Source: Moraxella cuniculi DSM 21768
Lineage (GTDB): Bacteria > Pseudomonadota > Gammaproteobacteria > Pseudomonadales > Moraxellaceae
Length of the DNA stretch: 36,788 nucleotides
NCBI RefSeq assembly: GCF_900156515.1
Contig: NZ_FTNU01000019.1
Coordinates: forward strand, 1-36,788
Direction: 5' to 3'
The first letter of the stretch is position 1, and every line of letters starts with the position of its first letter. The notes beneath the pieces are model-generated. The model was given only the letters and a program-made list of their open reading frames with translations. It searched no databases and had not been told where the DNA came from. A program made the translations under genes and the position numbers. This document shows positions 10,850 through 20,042 of the stretch, piece by piece.

Positions 10850-12547
10850 ATGAATAATCAACAAGTTACAGATAATTCTTGTGATAAAGAAGTCATGGCA
10901 GAAGGGGTTAAAATCAGCCGATTTGGCATATTTCCCAAAGTCAGCATTCCTGTTTTTGTAAGCTCTGCTTTATTGATTATGCTGTTTTTATTATATGGAG
11001 CGTTGTTCAGCGAGCAAGCAGGGGCGGTATTTGGACAGGTGCAGCAGTTTATCAGCACCAGAGTTGGTTTTGTGCTGATTATTTTGATGAATGCAGCGTT
11101 GGTTTTTTGTGCTTATTTGGGATTTAGCCATTTTGGCGATATTCGTCTGGGTCATCAGACCGAAACGCCGCAGTACAGTTTTGGCTCGTGGATTGGTATG
11201 CTGTTTTCGGCAGGGATTGGCATTGGGCTTTTGTACTGGGGAACGGCAGAGCCATTGTATCATTTCGCCTCGCCACCGATGGGTGAGCCACAGAGTATTG
11301 AGGCGGCAAAATTGGCAATGCAGCTTTCGTTTTTGCATTGGGGATTGCACGCTTGGGCGGTGTATGCCATCGTTGCGTTGTCGCTGGCCTATTTTCATTA
11401 TCGGCGAGGATTGCCCCTGTCGATTCGCTCGGTGCTGTTTCCGCTGATTGGTAAACGCATCTATGGCAAATGGGGTCATGCGGTTGATGTTTTGGCGGTA
11501 TTTGGCACGATGTTTGGCGTGGTAACTTCGCTGGGATTGGGTGTTATGCAGCTTGAGACAGGGTTGGTGCAATTGTTTGGTATTAGCCCAAGTATCTGGC
11601 TGAAGGTGTCTTTGATTGCACTGATTACCATCGCTGCTGCTGTCTCGGTGATGGCGGGCTTGGATAAAGGAGTGAAAAGATTGAGCGATATTACCATCGT
11701 TGCTACTTTGTTGCTGCTTGTCTTTATGGTGATAACAGGGCCGACACAGTTTATTTTTGATAGTTTTGTGGAGAATATTGGCAACTATGCAGGCAATCTT
11801 ATCAGTTTGGGGCTGTGGAATGAGGCGTATGCCGATAGCAATTGGCAGGCGAGTTGGACGGTGTTTTATTGGGCGTGGTGGGTGAGCTGGTCGCCGTTTG
11901 TGGGGATTTTTATTGCACGCATCTCAAGAGGTCGCACCATTCGTGAATTTTTGTTTGGCGTGCTGTTTGTGCCGATGACGCTGCTGTTCTTTTGGTTTAC
12001 TACATTCGGTGGTGTGGCGGTATATATGGAGCTGCTGGGTGATTTTGGCTTGGTGCAAGCGGTGCAGGCGGACTATGGCAGTGCGGTCTTTAAATTGATT
12101 GAATATTATCCATTGACGCAAGGGTTGATGGTGGTGATTTTGGCGATGATTGTCTTGTGGTTTGTAACATCGGCAGACAGTGCCAGTCTGGTGGTGGATA
12201 TGCTGACGGCAGGGGGTCAGACCAACCCACCAAAGATACAGCGGTTGTTTTGGGTAACTTCAGAGGGGCTGATGGCGGCGGTGCTGATTGTGGCAGGTGG
12301 CTTGTCGGCATTGCAGGCGGCCGCCATTATTGCAGGTTTGCCATTTGCTTTGGTGGTGTTTGTGATGATGTACTGCCTATGGCGTGGACTGGGACGAGAC
12401 AGATTGACACTGTATCGCAACAAGCAGTGGTACATTACCGCAGAGTCGGCAGAGCATAATTCTCACGATGAAATGAGAGATGAGCATTTGCTTGGTGGGC
12501 CATTGCCACTGCCCAAGCACGCCACTGATGATAAGCCCAAAGGGTGA
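10850..12547 (+). CDS. BCCT-family transporter (glycine betaine/choline/carnitine type)
   Basis: The predicted inner-membrane secondary transporter has 565 residues and about 12 transmembrane helices. The family fingerprint is clear: FSAGIGIGLLYWGTAEPL in the sodium/substrate region, LHWGLHAWAVYA, and the tryptophan-rich box WTVFYWAWWVSWSPFVG followed by FIARISRGRTIREF. The cytosolic tail of about 55 residues is hydrophilic and rich in His, Glu and Lys, shorter than the long tails of choline BetT proteins. The GIGIG version of the motif resembles sodium-coupled betaine carriers (BetP, OpuD) more than proton-coupled BetT, so betaine uptake as an osmoprotectant is the first guess; the substrate is not proven. 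AAGGA lies six bases before the ATG. No bet genes for choline oxidation lie nearby. Confidence 0.9.
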   Translation: MNNQQVTDNSCDKEVMAEGVKISRFGIFPKVSIPVFVSSALLIMLFLLYGALFSEQAGAVFGQVQQFISTRVGFVLIILMNAALVFCAYLGFSHFGDIRLGHQTETPQYSFGSWIGMLFSAGIGIGLLYWGTAEPLYHFASPPMGEPQSIEAAKLAMQLSFLHWGLHAWAVYAIVALSLAYFHYRRGLPLSIRSVLFPLIGKRIYGKWGHAVDVLAVFGTMFGVVTSLGLGVMQLETGLVQLFGISPSIWLKVSLIALITIAAAVSVMAGLDKGVKRLSDITIVATLLLLVFMVITGPTQFIFDSFVENIGNYAGNLISLGLWNEAYADSNWQASWTVFYWAWWVSWSPFVGIFIARISRGRTIREFLFGVLFVPMTLLFFWFTTFGGVAVYMELLGDFGLVQAVQADYGSAVFKLIEYYPLTQGLMVVILAMIVLWFVTSADSASLVVDMLTAGGQTNPPKIQRLFWVTSEGLMAAVLIVAGGLSALQAAAIIAGLPFALVVFVMMYCLWRGLGRDRLTLYRNKQWYITAESAEHNSHDEMRDEHLLGGPLPLPKHATDDKPKG

Positions 12548-12751
12548 AAAATTTGACTCTTGGTCAAAAATATTGGGATTTTTCAAGAAATAATAAAAAT
12601 AGTTATCATAAAACTTGAAAATTTAGCAAAACCTTGCTAGGCTTGCAAATTGCACACAAAAACCAATGGTACGGCGATTGGCACGCCAAAGAGTATCATT
12701 GGTTCGTCAATAAAACAAACTTGGCAGATTTGCCATAGATGGGAAGATTTC

Positions 12752-13960
12752 ATGACAACAATCCAAGCACAAAAATCATTTATTCTGATGGCGATGGCTG
12801 TCTTTTTGCTAATGGTGAGCTTTTATTATTTGATTCATGTATGGTTGATTGTTTTTGCTTCAATTCTGATGGCGGTATTTTTGTTGAGCTTGGTTGAATT
12901 TTTGACAAAAATTCCTGTATTGGGGCGGTATGCCAGACGGTTGCCGCATGGCGTGTTATTGACGCTGGTGGTGTTGTTTTTGCTGGGTATTTTTGTGGGT
13001 TTTGCTGCCACATTTGGGCATGAGCTTGCCAATCAGCTTGAGCATTTAAAACAAATGATACCGCAAGCATTTGATTATTTGCATCAGTATGTGCAAAGTT
13101 ATCCAATGCTGTATGAATGGCTACAAAATCAAGCGTGGATTGAGCGACTGCGTAGCGACCCTCAAGGGTTTTTGGCACAGTTTGGCGAAGGTGCGATGAC
13201 GCATTTGCCGACTTATTTGGGCGGTGTAATCAGCGGTATTGGCACTTTTGTGGTGATTGTGATACTTGGGTTGTTTTTGGCAATTTCGCCTGCGGTATAT
13301 CGCCGAAGTTTTGTTGCGATGATTCCAAAGAATAGTCGCAATAAGGCGGAATATTTGCTTGAGCGTAGCTATCGTGCGATGCAGCAGTGGCTGGTAGGGC
13401 AGCTTGTGGTGATGGGTTTTGTGGGGGTTTCAACAGGGGTGGCGTTGTGGCTGATGGATATTCCTTTTGCCTTGGCTTTGGGGTTTATTGCATTTTTGCT
13501 GGATTTTGTTCCTGTGCTTGGCCCTTGGCTGTCGGCAGTGCCGATTGTGCTATTGACGCTGATTGTTGCTCCAGATATGTTGCTGTGGGTGGTTATTATG
13601 ATTGTGGCGGTGCAGCAACTTGAGAGTTATGTTGTTGCCCCAATTGTACAAAATCGCATGGTGGATTTGCCACCTGTGGCACTGCTGCTGCCACAAGTGG
13701 TGATGGGGTCGATTACGGGCTTTTTGGGTGTGGCACTGGCAGCACCGATGATGGTGATGATTATCGTATGGGTGCAGGTGCTGTATATCAAGTTCACACT
13801 GGGGGATTATACGGTACAAATTTTGGATCAAGACGAAGAGCAGATGAAAAATGACCTATATGCTGACTTTCAGGGCTATCAACAAAAGCAGACTGCCAAT
13901 AATCCAGCAAAAAATACGCCACCGCAGCAGACAATCAAGCCAAATGGTGATGATGCTTAG
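12752..13960 (+). CDS. AI-2E / PerM-family membrane protein
   Basis: The predicted polytopic inner-membrane protein has 402 residues. It shows the family layout: two or three N-terminal helices, a soluble helical stretch (about residues 90-150, ELANQLEHLKQMIPQAF), then a C-terminal bundle with the conserved LDFVPVLGPWLSAVPI and LESYVVAPIVQNRMVDLPP segments. Family members have been linked to AI-2 export, sodium/proton antiport and other transport, so the substrate is open. A Gln/Asn/Pro-rich tail of about 35 residues follows. The start at 12752 has GGGAAG seven bases ahead; a longer frame opening with TTG at 12650 adds a non-family-like stretch and is not preferred. The stop overlaps the stop of the convergent gene by four bases. 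Confidence 0.88.
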   Translation: MTTIQAQKSFILMAMAVFLLMVSFYYLIHVWLIVFASILMAVFLLSLVEFLTKIPVLGRYARRLPHGVLLTLVVLFLLGIFVGFAATFGHELANQLEHLKQMIPQAFDYLHQYVQSYPMLYEWLQNQAWIERLRSDPQGFLAQFGEGAMTHLPTYLGGVISGIGTFVVIVILGLFLAISPAVYRRSFVAMIPKNSRNKAEYLLERSYRAMQQWLVGQLVVMGFVGVSTGVALWLMDIPFALALGFIAFLLDFVPVLGPWLSAVPIVLLTLIVAPDMLLWVVIMIVAVQQLESYVVAPIVQNRMVDLPPVALLLPQVVMGSITGFLGVALAAPMMVMIIVWVQVLYIKFTLGDYTVQILDQDEEQMKNDLYADFQGYQQKQTANNPAKNTPPQQTIKPNGDDA

Positions 13961-14616
13961 CCCAAAGCGGTGGCAGTAATTTTCTCCAAGATAGCATCGT
14001 GCAGATAGCCCAAGGCGGCAGGGCGGTTGTTTTTTAGGGTGTTGAGTGCGTGTGTGGTTGCCAGAGCGTGAGAGTTTGGCAATCGCATATAGTTGTCATG
14101 CGTGTCAATGATAAGTGTATCGCCTTGCAGGTCGGCACTTATTAGCTGATATTGAGAATTTTTGTAGATGATATTAACATTTCCTGCCAATTGCCAGCGT
14201 GCAGCCTCTTGGGCGATGAGTGCTTGGGGTTCGCCATAGACCGCTTGGCTGTGTTTGGCGGTATTGGTGAATTGGGTGTGCAGTGCCAATGGCAACTCAT
14301 CGCAGGCAATGACAGTTGTGCCGCTGATTTTGATGTGCCATGCAGGGCAGATTGTGCCTGTGGGCAAGCCAAGCATATAAGATGCTTCATCGGCAGTAAC
14401 CATTTTATTAATTTGCCTAAGCAGTGTGGCACTAAGGGGTAAGTCTGCCTTGATTTCATCGGGCAAGCTGTCATAGTGTGCCAAAAACATTTGTGGCAAA
14501 TCATAAGCGGTGTCAATGTTGGTCAGTTTGACATTATGCACACGAAACACAAAGCCATCATCACCAAACAGGTCTTGCAAAATCAATAAGGGCTGTTCGT
14601 CAGTATCCATAATCAT
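13957..14616 (-). CDS. Hypothetical cytosolic protein, 219 residues
   Basis: I do not recognise this protein. It has no signal peptide or membrane helix and only two cysteines (in the CPAW and ACDE segments). The N-terminal third is acidic (MDTDEQPLLILQDLFGDDGF). The middle contains ADEASYMLGLPTGTICPAW and the end NNRPAALGYLHDAILEKI. The mixed hydrophobic-polar pattern looks like a folded alpha/beta protein. Two ATGs, at 14616 and 14610, are possible starts; neither has a strong ribosome site. It is divergent from the HIT gene and overlaps the stop of the AI-2E family gene (shared TTAG at 13957-13960). Coding is supported by length and by codon use similar to its neighbours. Confidence 0.7.
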   Translation of the reverse strand: MIMDTDEQPLLILQDLFGDDGFVFRVHNVKLTNIDTAYDLPQMFLAHYDSLPDEIKADLPLSATLLRQINKMVTADEASYMLGLPTGTICPAWHIKISGTTVIACDELPLALHTQFTNTAKHSQAVYGEPQALIAQEAARWQLAGNVNIIYKNSQYQLISADLQGDTLIIDTHDNYMRLPNSHALATTHALNTLKNNRPAALGYLHDAILEKITATALG

Positions 14617-14774
14617 CGGCTCATAAAAATGCTTACTATAGCAAAAATCGGCAAGAAAATCAGCTTAAATCATCATAAAATTATGCTACAATGCAGTCAA
14701 GATGGCATTGCAAGAAAATGGCGTGTTTGCCGTTGGTGCAATGACATAAGTCTATGGCAATTACGAGAGATTTT

Positions 14775-15197
14775 ATGAAACCATTATACGATGATAGCAA
14801 TATTTTTGCCAAAATTTTGCGAGGAGAGCTGCCTTGCCACAAGGTTTATGAAGATGAGAAGACTTTGGCGTTTATGGACATTATGCCTGTGGCGACAGGG
14901 CATGTTTTGGTCATTCCCAAATGTCAAGCGGTGGAGCTTAGTGATTTGCCCTTAGAATACGCCACGGCTGTCATTGCCACCGCCCAAAAAGTCATGACCG
15001 CTCAGCGTCAAGTGCTAAATACTCAGGCAATCATGCAGATGCAGCTCAATCATGCCGATGCAGGTCAGTCGGTTTTTCATTATCACATGCACCTTGTGCC
15101 AGCACATTTTAGCACAATTGCCAAGCACGAAACACTGACCGTTGATGCAGACACGCTTGCCAAACTTGCCAAGCAGTTGGCGGCAGCGATTGCTTAA
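14775..15197 (+). CDS. HIT-family nucleotide-binding protein
   Basis: The 140-residue product carries the histidine triad as H102-Y-H104-M-H106-LVP and the upstream HIT fold markers NIFAKILRGELP, FMDIMPVATGHVLVIPK and NHADAGQSVFHYH. HIT hydrolases of this branch (HinT/Hit-like) cleave nucleotide phosphoramidates or AMP conjugates; the physiological substrate is not known here. The first ATG of the frame, at 14754, lacks a ribosome site, while the ATG at 14775 has GAGAGA five bases ahead and begins where the family begins. It sits alone between two genes of opposite orientation. Confidence 0.88.
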   Translation: MKPLYDDSNIFAKILRGELPCHKVYEDEKTLAFMDIMPVATGHVLVIPKCQAVELSDLPLEYATAVIATAQKVMTAQRQVLNTQAIMQMQLNHADAGQSVFHYHMHLVPAHFSTIAKHETLTVDADTLAKLAKQLAAAIA

Positions 15198-15308
15198 TTA
15201 AGTTATCATTGCCAAAGAATCTTAGCAAGCCAACTGGCGTGCTGTATTTCACAGCTTAAGGGTGTCTGCCAACTTGGCACAGGTTTATTTGTCGGGCAAA
15301 ATTGATAC

Positions 15309-15335
15309 AAAAAAGACGCATCATGTGATGCGTCT
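15309..15335 (-). terminator. Rho-independent terminator of the ferredoxin-NADP reductase gene
   Basis: A perfect 10-bp stem, AGACGCATCA (15314-15323) and TGATGCGTCT (15326-15335), is followed on the minus strand by six T residues, 17 bp after the stop codon. Confidence 0.88.
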
Positions 15336-15351
15336 GATGGGAATGGTGGCA

Positions 15352-16125
15352 TTAACCAACAAAGGCTCGCTCAACCACATAGTCGGCAGGCTCGCCCATG
15401 CGTGGCGATACTGTCAAGCCAAACTCGTCCAAGATAGCAGCGGTGTCGGCATTCATCGCCATGCTGCCACAAATCATCACACGGTCATCTTGCTTGTTGA
15501 TTGGTGGCAGTCCGATGTCGTCAAACAGTTTGCCTGATTTTAATAAGTCGGTAACACGCCCTGTGTTTTTGAACTCATCACGAGTAACGGTTGGGTAGTA
15601 GATGAATTTTTCACGCACCCATTCGCCAAAAATCTCATCATTTGGCAATTCGTTCTCAAAAAAATCACGATAAGCCAAATCCTCAACATGACGAACCCCG
15701 TGTACCAAAATCACTTTTTCGAAGCGTTCGTAAACTTCAGGGTCGCGGCATAATGATAAAAACGGAGCAAGACCTGTACCAGTTGCCAGCATATACAAAT
15801 GTTTACCAGGCAACAAGTCGTCCAGCACCAGCGTGCCTGTGGGTTTTTTGCTGATCAGCAGTTCATCGCCGACTTGAATATGTTGCAGGCGGCTGGTAAG
15901 TGGGCCGTCTGGTACTTTGATGGAGAAAAATTCCAATTCCTCTGCCCAGTTCGGACTGGCAATAGAATAGGCACGAGCCAAAGGCTTGCCATCAACCATA
16001 ATGCCAATCATGGCAAACTCGCCATTGCGAAAACGCAAGCTGTCGCCACGCGTGGTTTTGATGGTGAATAGACTGTCATTCCAATGATGAACATAAGTAA
16101 CAGTTTCGCTGATAAATTTTGACAT
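15352..16125 (-). CDS. fpr: Ferredoxin/flavodoxin-NADP(+) reductase
   Basis: Fpr moves electrons between NADPH and ferredoxin or flavodoxin, supporting Fe-S assembly, redox-stress defence and biosynthetic enzymes. The 257-residue product has the FAD-binding RAYSIASP motif (about residues 51-58), a pyrophosphate/NADPH segment TGTGLAPFLSLCRDPE, the ICGSMAMN nucleotide segment, and the C-terminus YVVERAFVG, which covers the flavin as in Azotobacter and Pseudomonas enzymes (bacterial subclass I). Its length is the family norm. It is transcribed alone, ending in a strong terminator. The start has GAGAA ahead at suitable distance. Confidence 0.95.
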   Translation of the reverse strand: MSKFISETVTYVHHWNDSLFTIKTTRGDSLRFRNGEFAMIGIMVDGKPLARAYSIASPNWAEELEFFSIKVPDGPLTSRLQHIQVGDELLISKKPTGTLVLDDLLPGKHLYMLATGTGLAPFLSLCRDPEVYERFEKVILVHGVRHVEDLAYRDFFENELPNDEIFGEWVREKFIYYPTVTRDEFKNTGRVTDLLKSGKLFDDIGLPPINKQDDRVMICGSMAMNADTAAILDEFGLTVSPRMGEPADYVVERAFVG

Positions 16126-16281
16126 AATGTTCTCTATAGCTGATTAGGTTGTGATATTAGCCCTGTTAGCTGGCGATTGGTTGGCAAATAATTGGTGTAT
16201 AATAACCAGTTTTGCCAGAACTATTTAGGGTAATTTTGGAATAAGCACTGCACATTTTAGCATAAACGAGATTATTTTCCC

Positions 16282-16998
16282 ATGCAAGAAATCCATTTGC
16301 CGATTATTGGTTATCATCGCTCACCGTTGCCACAAAAATTTGGTACGCCAAGACAGCCGAATTTGGTTGAGCTTGCCAGTTATATTGACTTCGTGCCACC
16401 ATTTGATACACCAGCGGCATTTGAAGGTATTGAGATTTATAGTCATTTGTGGGTATTGTGGCAATTTCATCAGAATGTTGTGCAGAAAAATTTTCGCCCG
16501 CAGGTGCGTCCGCCAAGGTTTGGCGGCAATGCCAAGATGGGGGTATTTGCAACTCGTAGTATGTACAGACCGTCAGGGTTGGGGCTGTCGGTGGTGCGAC
16601 TTGTCGGCGTTGAATGCCATCAGCACAGTGTGCGGCTGCATATCGCTGGTGCTGATATGATTGACGGCACGCCAATTGTTGATATTAAGCCGTATTTGCC
16701 GTTTGTGGACAGTGTGTTTGATGCTGTCAGTGGCAAGATAGATACACCAGCTGTTAGGAAGGTTGTGATAGATGCACAGGCAAGCCAAGCATTTGCTGAT
16801 TGTGTGCTACAAGGGGTGCTAAGTGCAACCGATGTGGATATTATCACCCAGCTTATCGCCCAAGACCCCAGACCTGCCTATCGCCAGCAAGAGGTTGCGG
16901 TGGTGTTTTCTTTGCGTTTTTTGCAGGTTGATGTTGATTTTTTGATGGACGATGATGGGCTGATGCACATTGTGCAGGTGCGAATCTTGGCAAGCTGA
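16282..16998 (+). CDS. trmO: tRNA (N6-threonylcarbamoyladenosine-37 N6)-methyltransferase TrmO
   Basis: TrmO (YaeB/TsaA family) methylates t6A37 to m6t6A in tRNA-Thr, using S-adenosylmethionine bound on an unusual beta-barrel. The 238-residue product shows the family blocks: IGYHRSPLPQKFGTPRQPN at the N-terminus, EIYSHLWVLWQFH, KMGVFATRSMYRPSGLGLSVV (cofactor and tRNA side), and DMIDGTPIVDIKPYLPFVDS. A C-terminal domain of about 80 residues follows, as in E. coli TrmO. The ribosome site is weak (GAGATT well upstream). It ends at a strong bidirectional terminator shared with the TonB-receptor gene on the other strand. Confidence 0.93.
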   Translation: MQEIHLPIIGYHRSPLPQKFGTPRQPNLVELASYIDFVPPFDTPAAFEGIEIYSHLWVLWQFHQNVVQKNFRPQVRPPRFGGNAKMGVFATRSMYRPSGLGLSVVRLVGVECHQHSVRLHIAGADMIDGTPIVDIKPYLPFVDSVFDAVSGKIDTPAVRKVVIDAQASQAFADCVLQGVLSATDVDIITQLIAQDPRPAYRQQEVAVVFSLRFLQVDVDFLMDDDGLMHIVQVRILAS

Positions 16999-17025
16999 TG
17001 GCATTAGTCGCATGATAAAAAACAG

Positions 17026-17064
17026 CGGTCAAACTTGACAGTGCTAAGTTTGACCGTTTTTTTT
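17026..17064 (+). terminator. Strong terminator of trmO, bidirectional
   Basis: A perfect 11-bp stem, CGGTCAAACTT (17026-17036) and AAGTTTGACCG (17046-17056), is followed by T8 on the plus strand. On the minus strand the stem is followed by CTG and T6, so it can also end the receptor transcript whose restored stop is at 17072. Confidence 0.92.
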
Positions 17065-17071
17065 GGCTTGG

Positions 17072-19539
17072 TTAAAAGGTGTAGGTTAATGCGGCAGCAT
17101 AGTTACGACCTGTTGCTGTGTAGCGAGCAAAACCATAGCCTTTGTCATCAACCATGTTGTTGCCCGCCTCGCCATCAACAAACTGCTTAAGATTCTCCCA
17201 AGGGATATAACGCACATTGGTGATGTTGTACACGCCAGCGGTTAGGCTTAAGTTTTTGCCAAGTTTTTTGCTGCCATACAGATCGTAGATGAGGGCGTTT
17301 TTGCTGCGATTAATATGCTCGTACGCTCCTGAATATTCATAGCTTCTGCCTGTGGCTGTTCTGCCTTGTCTGATGACTTGGCATCTTTTGCTTTTTTGGC
17401 GGCGATGGCATTAACCACGCCGTGCAGCTGCCAGCTGTCATTATTGGCAGTGTAGCTTGCACCCATGATGAAGGTTGCTGGGGCGGTGCTTAGTGTGTTG
17501 ATGGTAAGTTTGCCATTATTGCTGTCAAAACTTGCACGGTCTTTGGCTTGGTGATAGTTGGCAAATGCCAGCAATCGACCATTGGTGCTAAGTAGATTGG
17601 ATAAATCAGCATCAACACCAAGTTTAAACCCTGTAACTTTGGCATCATTTAGATTGACCGACTGTGAACAGTACGACCCGCCACAGCCTGCTAAGTCATC
17701 ACCCCATTTGGTTTGGATAAAATTTTTGTAGTTATTTTGATAAGCTGTTGCGGTTAGCCTTATATTACTAAGTGGCTTAACTTGAACGCTGAACTCTTGG
17801 CTAAGGGAGGTTTCGGGTTTGAGTTCAGGGTTGGCAAGTTGTCTGATGTCAAAATATGGCACTTCTTGGTTGGCGTACAGTTGGGTGGTGGTCGGTGCCA
17901 AAAACCCTGTGGCGATTTTGTAGCCGACTTTGGCACGATTGGGTATCAGGTCATAATCGATACCACCGCTGTAGGTGGTTTTTGCAAATCGTGCTTTGGG
18001 CAAATTGTTGCCTTGACGGTACAGTTGGCAAAACGACCCTTCGTTATATTCATCACACAATTCAGCATTGATGGCATTTTCATCATTGCCAAAAACATTG
18101 TTCTGAAAATATGGTTTGGATTGATAATCGGTGTAGCGTACGCCAATATTTGCCCGAAGGCGATCATTTATCTCAATATTATCATGCAAATAAAAACTCA
18201 AATCCTGCTTTTTGCTATCAACAAATGCTCTGTCCATACTCGCTGTTTTGCCCAGCTGCACTGTTGCCAAATCGTAGTTTTGGCGGCTGTATTGCGTACC
18301 AAAGCTAAGATTATGCGTGCCTGCCTTGCCCAGCGTGATGGGATTGGTTTTGATGATTAAATCGGCTTGTTTGGTAACAGTGTTGGTCGGTCGATATTCT
18401 CGCCGATACAGCTGTGAGGATTTTAAGGTCTCGCCATCAAAGACTCTGTCATACAGCCAAGTATCCGCCAGTGTCAAGGCACGGCTTTGATTAAGATTTA
18501 TCCCAATGCTGTCAATCAGTGTGGTTGTTGGTTGATAGCGATAACTTAGCCCATAGGTTGCCAGCCGACTGGTGTCATGCGTACGCCGTGCATCATTGGC
18601 AAGCCGTCTGTTGGGGCTGATGGGTGGGTTGTGCATGGAGTCGGCATTGGTCAGGCTTTGTTTTTCTTGATACAGACCATGTATGCCAAATCGATGCTTG
18701 TTTGATTTGATATAGAGCTTGGCAGTCAAGCCGTCTTGAGTGTAGCTTTGGGGATTTGGATAAATTAAGCTGCTTGCGGTGATGAGGTTTGGCATCTCAT
18801 CATGGCTAAATACATAATTTGGGTCAAGTTTTGCCTTGTCTTTTGGACGCATGGCATGGTTCTTGGTTTTGCTGCCTTCTCGGCGTGTATAATTGAGCAA
18901 AAATTCAGCTTTGGTACCAACCGCCGCCATACCAACCGCCGCCATTTTTTCTTCATTTTTATTGCTGTAACCAATTTTGGCATAGCCACCAAAGCCTTGC
19001 GTGTCTTTGACTAGGCTTGTAGGTTCTTTGCTCTTAAAGCTCACCGAGCCGCCCAACGCACCAGAGCCGACCGCTGTACTGTCAGCACCTGCGTGTATCA
19101 GTACCTGATCCATCAGTTCCATTTCGGGTATGATACGACCCTCGGGCATATAGCCATAGCGTGAAAATATTTCATTTGATTCTGATTCTGGCAAATTCAC
19201 CCCATCAAGATTTAGGTTCACCCGATTGCCCTCAACGCCACGAATGGCAAAGCCTTGATTGCCAAATCTGCCCAGCTGGGCGACCGAGACATCGCTGTCA
19301 TAACGCACTAAATCATAAGCATCATTAATAAGCTGGTTGTTCAGATTGTCCCTTGTGATTTTGCTATCGGCAAATTGCAATCTGGGCAGGCTGGCTTGAT
19401 GAATGATGGCTGGCGGCAGCACAACGGTGAGTGGGCGGTTGTCGGCAGGCGTGTCCGCATGGGCATTTTGTGCCATAATCATAAAAATACATAACGCCAG
19501 TAAGGATTTACTGGTTGTTGGCATGGTCAATTGATTCAT
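17072..19539 (-). pseudogene. TonB-dependent haem/haemoglobin-type receptor with 3' frameshift
   Basis: The main frame (19539 to 17248, 763 residues) begins with a signal peptide (SLLALCIFMIMAQNAHA), then a plug domain with FAIRGVEGNRVNLNLDGVNL and AVGSGALGGSVSFKSKEP, then a beta-barrel. The features resemble the HmuR/HpuB/haemoglobin-transferrin receptor family. The last 33 residues of this frame are not barrel-like. In the next frame, from about 17353 down to TAA at 17072-17074, the sequence reads TGRSYEYSGAYEHINRSKNA, YDLYGSKKLGKNLSLTAGVY, NITNVRYIPWENL and ends YAAALTYTF, a standard final strand with terminal Phe. One inserted or two deleted bases between about 17351 and 17400 explain it; an A6 run (17392-17397) is one candidate site. 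Repaired length is about 822 residues. It may be inactive, phase-variable or a sequencing error. Confidence 0.85.
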
Positions 19540-19590
19540 TATCTTGCCTATTTGTTAATTAATATTGCTAAAAAGTATCCGAATAAATAA

Positions 19591-19618
19591 ATTATACATT
19601 ACAGCAACAAAATATCAA
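19591..19618 (-). promoter_or_regulatory. Sigma-70 promoter of the TonB-dependent receptor
   Basis: On the minus strand TTGATA (19613-19618), a 16-bp spacer and a perfect TATAAT (19591-19596) lie about 52 bp upstream of the receptor start codon. Confidence 0.7.
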
Positions 19619-19632
19619 ATGAAAAAATTTTT

Positions 19633-19651
19633 GATTATCATTCTCATTAAC
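19633..19651 (-). promoter_or_regulatory. Fur-box-like site upstream of the receptor
   Basis: The minus-strand 19-mer GTTAATGAGAATGATAATC matches 15 of 19 positions of the classical Fur box. It lies 14 bp upstream of the predicted -35 box. Iron repression fits the gene's likely role in haem-iron uptake, though the site is further upstream than is usual for direct promoter occlusion. Confidence 0.6.
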
Positions 19652-19824
19652 AAATAAAAAGTTATGGATAACCACAAGAAAAATGGCAAAATTCTGACAT
19701 AAGATTGGTAGCCAACTGATTGATGTTATATAAAATCTGTAATGGCGGCAAATCTTGCAATTAGCGGTTGGTAAAAATGTGGAAAAACGGCATGGTGGAG
19801 TTCAATCGTCTGATTTGCTTTATA

Positions 19825-19855
19825 AAAGCAAAACCCCCGTCCTAAGACAGGGGAA
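19825..19855 (-). terminator. Terminator of the tRNA-Cys/tRNA-Leu transcript
   Basis: On the minus strand CCCC-(T)-GTC pairs with GAC-GGGG around a TTAG loop, with one bulged base, followed by GTTTTGCTTTT. Confidence 0.7.
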
Positions 19856-19861
19856 ATGTGA

Positions 19862-19948
19862 TGGTGCCCAGAGCCGGACTTGAACCGGCACGCTCAAAAG
19901 AGCGAGGGATTTTAAATCCCTTGTGTCTACCAATTTCACCACCCGGGC
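19862..19948 (-). tRNA. tRNA-Leu (anticodon UAA)
   Basis: The minus strand gives an 87-nt tRNA with acceptor GCCCGGG, the D-arm sequence TGGTGAAATTGGTAGAC, the anticodon stem-loop GGGATTTAAAATCCC (anticodon TAA), a long variable arm CGCTCTTTTGAGCG typical of class II tRNAs, the T-arm GGTTCAAGTCC and an encoded CCA. It is 6 bp from tRNA-Cys and probably cotranscribed with it. Confidence 0.97.
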
Positions 19949-19954
19949 AAAAAA

Positions 19955-20028
19955 TGGAGGCTGGAGTCGGAATCGAACCGGCGTACACGGAGTTGCAGTC
20001 CGCTGCATGACCACTCTGCCATCCAGCC
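19955..20028 (-). tRNA. tRNA-Cys (anticodon GCA)
   Basis: The minus strand gives a 74-nt tRNA with acceptor GGCTGGA, anticodon loop ACTGCAACT (anticodon GCA), T-arm GGTTCGATTCC and an encoded CCA at 19955-19957. It is first in the two-tRNA unit. Confidence 0.97.
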
Positions 20029-20042
20029 ATTTAAGTGTTGCT

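Larger units (their letters stand above)
19540..19861. other. Intergenic region between receptor start and tRNA-Leu
   Basis: The region is AT-rich and holds the receptor promoter, the Fur-like site and the tRNA terminator. Between 19652 and 19820 nothing further is recognisable. Confidence 0.6.

Noticed and set aside
12581-12640. Small hairpins after the BCCT gene as terminators
   Set aside because: TTTGAC/GTCAAA and TAGCAA/TTGCTA stems are only six bp and neither is followed by a T run, so termination is not supported.
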